From: Nemertoderma westbladi
Taxonomy: Eukaryota; Xenacoelomorpha; Nemertodermatida; Nemertodermatidae
NCBI GenBank assembly: GCA_032718475.1
Contig: JAUCBJ010007822.1
Span: 1-64,000, forward strand
Length of the DNA stretch: 64,000 nucleotides
Direction: 5' to 3'
Below the pieces are notes generated by a model. It saw only the letters and a program-made list of their open reading frames with translations. It had not been told where the DNA came from and ran no database searches. Shown in pieces: positions 59,377-64,000 of the stretch (position 1 is its first letter; every line of letters begins with the position of its first letter). A program made the position numbers and the translations under genes.

Positions 59377-62300
59377 ATTGGGGTAGGAACAGGTTGGGAG
59401 TGTCAGTTAGTTGTGAGTGAAGCCTCATAGATTGGGGTAGGAACGGAACAGGTTGGGAGTGTCAGTTAGTTGTGAGTGAAGCCTCATAGATTGCGGTAGG
59501 AACGGAACAGGTTGGGAGTGTCAGTTAGTTGTGAGTGAAGCCTCATAGATTGCGGTAGGAACGGAACAGGTTGGGAGTGTCAGTTAGTTGTGAGTGAAGT
59601 CTCATAGATTGGTGTAGGAACGGAACAGGTTGGGAGTGTCAGTTAGTTGTGAGTGAAGCCTCATAGATTGGTGTAGGAACGGAACAGGTTGGGAGTGTCA
59701 GTTAGTTGTGAGTGAAGCCTCATAGATTGGGGTAGGAACGGAACAGGTTGGGAGTGTCAGTTAGTTGTGAGTGAAGCCTCATAGATTGGGGTAGGAACAG
59801 GTTGGGAGTGTCAGTTAGTTGTGAGTGAAGCCTCATAGATTGCGGTAGGAACGGAACAGGTTGGGAGTGTCAGTTAGTTGTGAGTGAAGCCTCATAGATT
59901 GCGGTAGGAACGGAACTGGTTGGGAGTGTCAGTTAGTTGTGAGTGAAGCCTCATAGATTGCGGTAGGAACAGGTTGGGAGTGTCAGTTAGTTGTGAGTGA
60001 AGCCTTATAGATTGGGGTAGGAACAGGTTGGGAGTGTCAGTTAGTTGTGAGTGAAGCCTCATAGATTGCGGTAGGAACGGAACGGTTGGGAGTGTCAGTT
60101 AGTTGTGAGTGAAGCCTCATAGATTGCGGTAGGAACAGGTTGGGAGTGTCAGTTAGTTGTGAGTGAAGCCTCATAGATTGGGGTAGGAACGGAACAGGTT
60201 GGGAGTGTCAGTTAGTTGTGAGTGAAGCCTCATAGATTGGGGTAGGAACAGGTTGGGAGTGTCAGTTAGTTGTGAGTGAAGCCTCATAGATTGGGGTAGG
60301 AACGGAGCAGGTTGGGAGTGTCAGTTAGTTGTGAGTGAAGCCTCATAGATTGCGGTAGGAACAGGTTGGGAGTGTCAGTTAGTTGTGAGTGAAGCCTCAT
60401 AGATTGGGGTAGGAACGGAGCAGGTTGGGAGTGTCAGTTAGTTGTGAGTGAAGCCTCATAGATTGCGGTAGGAACAGGTTGGGAGTGTCAGTTAGTTGTG
60501 AGTGAAGCCTCATAGATTGCGGTAGGAACAGGTTGGGAGTGTCAGTTAGTTGTGAGTGAAGCCTCATAGATTGGGATAGGAACAGGTTGGGAGTGTCAGT
60601 TAGTTGTGAGTGAAGTCTTATAGATTGGGGTAGGAACAGGTTGGGAGTGTCAGTTAGTTGTGAGTGAAGCCTCATAGATTGCGGTAGGAACGGAACTGGT
60701 TGGGAGTGTCAGTTAGTTGTGAGTGAAGCCTCATAGATTGGGTAGGAACAGGTTGGGAGTGTCAGTTAGTTGTGAGTGAAGCCTCATAGATTGGGGTAGG
60801 AACAGGTTGGGAGTGTCAGTTAGTTGTGAGTGAAGCCTCATAGATTGCGGTAGGAACGGAACTGGTTGGGAGTGTCAGTTAGTTGTGAGTGAAGCCTCAT
60901 AGATTGCGGTAGGAACAGGTTGGGAGTGTCAGTTAGTTGTGAGTGAAGCCTTATAGATTGGGGTAGGAACAGGTTGGGAGTGTCAGTTAGTTGTGAGTGA
61001 AGCCTCATAGATTGGGGTAGGAACGGAGCAGGTTGGGAGTGTCAGTTAGTTGTGAGTGAAGCCTCATAGATTGGGGTAAGGAACAGGTTGGGAGTGTCAG
61101 TTAGTTGTGAGTGAAGCCTCATAGATTGGGGTAGGAACAGGTTGGGAGTGTCAGTTAGTTGTGAGTGAAGCCTCATAGATTGGGGTAGGAACAGGTTGGG
61201 AGTGTCAGTTAGTTGTGAGTGAAGCCTCATAGATTGGGGTAGGAACGGACAGGTTGGGAGTGTCAGTTAGTTGTGAGTGAAGCCTCATAGATTGGGGTAG
61301 GAACGGAACAGGTTGGGAGTGTCAGTTAGTTGTGAGTGAAGCCTCATAGATTGCGGTAGGAACGGACAGGTTGGGAGTGTCAGTTAGTTGTGAGTGAAGC
61401 CTCATAGATTGGGGTAGGAACGGACAGGTTGGGAGTGTCAGTTAGTTGTGAGTGAAGCCTCATAGATTGCGGTAGGAACGGAACAGGTTGGGAGTGTCAG
61501 TTAGTTGTGAGTGAAGCCTCATAGATTGGGGTAGGAACGGACAGGTTGGGAGTGTCAGTTAGTTGTGAGTGAAGCCTCATAGATTGGGGTAGGAACGGAA
61601 CAGGTTGGGAGTGTCAGTTAGTTGTGAGTGAAGCCTCATAGATTGCGGTAGGAACGGAACAGGTTGGGAGTGTCAGTTAGTTGTGAGTGAAGCCTCATAG
61701 ATTGCGGTAGGAACGGAACAGGTTGGGAGTGTCAGTTAGTTGTGAGTGAAGCCTCATAGATTGGGGTAGGAACGGACAGGTTGGGAGTGTCAGTTAGTTG
61801 TGAGTGAAGCCTCATAGATTGGGGTAGGAACGGACAGGTTGGGAGTGTCAGTTAGTTGTGAGTGAAGCCTCATAGATTGCGGTAGGAACGGAACAGGTTG
61901 GGAGTGTCAGTTAGTTGTGAGTGAAGCCTCATAGATTGGGGTAGGAACGGAACAGGTTGGGAGTGTCAGTTAGTTGTGAGTGAAGCCTCATAGATTGGGG
62001 TAGGAACGGACAGGTTGGGAGTGTCAGTTAGTTGTGAGTGAAGCCTCATAGATTGGGGTAGGAACAGGTTGGGAGTGTCAGTTAGTTGTGAGTGAAGCCT
62101 CATAGATTGGGGTAGGAACGGACAGGTTGGGAGTGTCAGTTAGTTGTGAGTGAAGCCTCATAGATTGGGGTAGGAACGGAGCAGGTTGGGAGTGTCAGTT
62201 AGTTGTGAGTGAAGCCTCATAGATTGGGGTAGGAACAGGTTGGGAGTGTCAGTTAGTTGTGAGTGAAGCCTCATAGATTGGGGTAGGAACGGAGCAGGTT

Positions 62301-64000
62301 GGGAGTGTCAGTTAGTTGTGAGTGAAGCCTCATAGATTGGGGTAGGAACAGGTTGGGAGTGTCAGTTAGTTGTGAGTGAAGCCTCATAGATTGGGGTAGG
62401 AACGGAACAGGTTGGGAGTGTCAGTTAGTTGTGAGTGAAGCCTCATAGATTGGGGTGACGGAACAGGTTGGGAGTGTCAGTTAGTTGTGAGTGAAGCCTC
62501 ATAGATTGGGGTAGGAACAGGTTGGGAGTGTCAGTTAGTTGTGAGTGAAGCCTCATAGATTGGGGTAGGAACAGGTTGGGAGTGTCAGTTAGTTGTGAGT
62601 GAAGCCTCATAGATTGGGGTAGGAACGGACAGGTTGGGAGTGTCAGTTAGTTGTGAGTGAAGCCTCATAGATTGGGGTAGGAACAGGTTGGGAGTGTCAG
62701 TTAGTTGTGAGTGAAGCCTCATAGATTGGGGTAGGAACGCAGGTTGGGAGTGTCAGTTAGTTGTGAGTGAAGCCTCATAGATTGCGGTAGGAACAGGTTG
62801 GGAGTGTCAGTTAGTTGTGAGTGAAGCCTCATAGATTGCGGTAGGAACGGAACAGGTTGGGAGTGTCAGTTAGTTGTGAGTGAAGCCTCATAGATTGGGG
62901 TAGGAACGGACAGGTTGGGAGTGTCAGTTAGTTGTGAGTGAAGCCTCATAGATTGGGGTAGGAACGGAACAGGTTGGGAGTGTCAGTTAGTTGTGAGTGA
63001 AGCCTCATAGATTGCGGTAGGAACGGAACAGGTTGGGAGTGTCAGTTAGTTGTGAGTGAAGCCTCATAGATTGCGGTAGGAACGGAACAGGTTGGGAGTG
63101 TCAGTTAGTTGTGAGTGAAGCCTCATAGATTGCGGTAGGAACGGAACAGGTTGGGAGTGTCAGTTAGTTGTGAGTGAAGCCTCATAGATTGGGGTAGGAA
63201 CAGGTTGGGAGTGTCAGTTAGTTGTGAGTGAAGCCTCATAGATTGGGGTAGGAACGGAACGGTTGGGAGTGTCAGTTAGTTGTGAGTGAAGCCTCATAGA
63301 TTGGGGTAGGAACAGGTTGGGAGTGTCAGTTAGTTGTGAGTGAAGCCTCATAGATTGGGGTAGGAACAGGTTGGGAGTGTCAGTTAGTTGTGAGTGAAGC
63401 CTCATAGATTGCGGTAGGGAACAGGTTGGGAGTGTCAGTTAGTTGTGAGTGAAGCCTCATAGATTGGGGTAGGAACAGGTTGGGAGTGTCAGTTAGTTGT
63501 GAGTGAAGCCTCATAGATTGGGGTAGGAACGGAACGGTTGGGAGTGTCAGTTAGTTGTGAGTGAAGCCTCATAGATTGGGGTAGGAACGGAACAGGTTGG
63601 GAGTGTCAGTTAGTTGTGAGTGAAGCCTCATAGATTGGGGTAGGAACGGAACAGGTTGGGAGTGTCAGTTAGTTGTGAGTGAAGCCTCATAGATTGGGGT
63701 AGGAACAGGTTGGGAGTGTCAGTTAGTTGTGAGTGAAGCCTCATAGATTGGGGTAGGAACAGGTTGGGAGTGTCAGTTAGTTGTGAGTGAAGCCTCATAG
63801 ATTGGGGTAGGAACGGAACAGGTTGGGAGTGTCAGTTAGTTGTGAGTGAAGCCTCATAGATTGCGGTAGGAACGGACAGGTTGGGAGTGTCAGTTAGTTG
63901 TGAGTGAAGCCTCATAGATTGCGGTAGGAACAGGTTGGGAGTGTCAGTTAGTTGTGAGTGAAGCCTCATAGATTGCGGTAGGAACGGAACAGGTTGGGAG

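Larger units (their letters stand above)
54246..64000 (+). repeat. 54/59-bp satellite array, right part
   Basis: Continuation of the same satellite on the other side of the retrotransposon, same orientation and unit family, roughly 170 units, running off the window end. It resumes with GGAACGGAACAGG, so removing the element plus one GGAAC rebuilds an ordinary 59-bp unit. The first units carry the TCTC and CATATATT variants also found just left of the insertion, confirming that the two arms were contiguous. From about 60 kb the units become mostly plain TTGGGG/TTGCGG types with many small indels in the linker. No gene is seen here. Confidence 0.98.

Noticed and set aside
1-64000. CENP-B box in the satellite
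   Set aside because: The linker GGAACGGAAC has only a loose resemblance to part of the box; the full motif with its TTCG part is absent.
1-64000. tRNA, rRNA or other structured RNA gene
   Set aside because: No cloverleaf, A/B-box pair or rRNA-like block was recognised outside the tRNA-complementary primer site.

Overview
The window is almost entirely one head-to-tail satellite DNA array (1..49271 and 54246..64000), interrupted once by a 4,974-bp Ty3/Gypsy-type LTR retrotransposon (49272..54245, coding on the minus strand). This is eukaryotic DNA. The Mag-like character of the polyprotein, the short LTRs and a tRNA-Ser-like primer site suggest a metazoan, probably an invertebrate, but the species cannot be fixed from the sequence. 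No host gene, tRNA, rRNA, CRISPR array or bacterial-style operon is visible. The array runs off both window ends, as in pericentromeric, subtelomeric or other heterochromatic DNA.

Satellite: the unit is 54 bp (AGGTTGGGAG ... GGGGTAGGAAC) or 59 bp, the latter carrying one extra GGAAC at the junction with the next unit. Rarer lengths are 60 bp (an extra TTGGGG) and 58 bp (GGACAGG instead of GGAACAGG). All units I read lie in the same orientation, roughly 850 left of the insertion and 170 right of it (estimated from length). Point variants form local haplotypes: TTGGGG-insert units only at 0-12 kb; AATTTGGG, GGTGTAGG and CATATATTGG units mainly at 14-37 kb; TTGCGG units dominant at 38-43 kb; GGAGC and GGACAGG linkers at 44-49 and 60-64 kb. 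On top of this lie kilobase-scale tandem duplications (6392/5429 bp, 4764/5226 bp, about 4.5 kb, 2190 bp, about 2.1 kb, 1081 bp) and short higher-order repeats (649, 280, 236, 177 and 172 bp), the expected pattern of unequal exchange or amplification.

Retrotransposon: two 129-bp LTRs with identical sequence (TG...CA ends) are flanked by a 5-bp target duplication, GGAAC, which is the satellite's own linker pentamer. A primer-binding site and a short polypurine tract sit directly inside the LTRs. One long frame encodes Gag with two zinc knuckles, aspartic protease (DSG), reverse transcriptase, RNase H and the first two-thirds of integrase. The frame then breaks at a GGGG run (50278..50281), and the rest of integrase, including the catalytic Glu, continues in another frame to 49567. 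The RT catalytic box reads IVED instead of the usual YxDD. So the copy looks young by its LTRs but probably cannot move by itself, unless the one-base break is a sequencing error and the RT variant is functional. No env-like gene is present.
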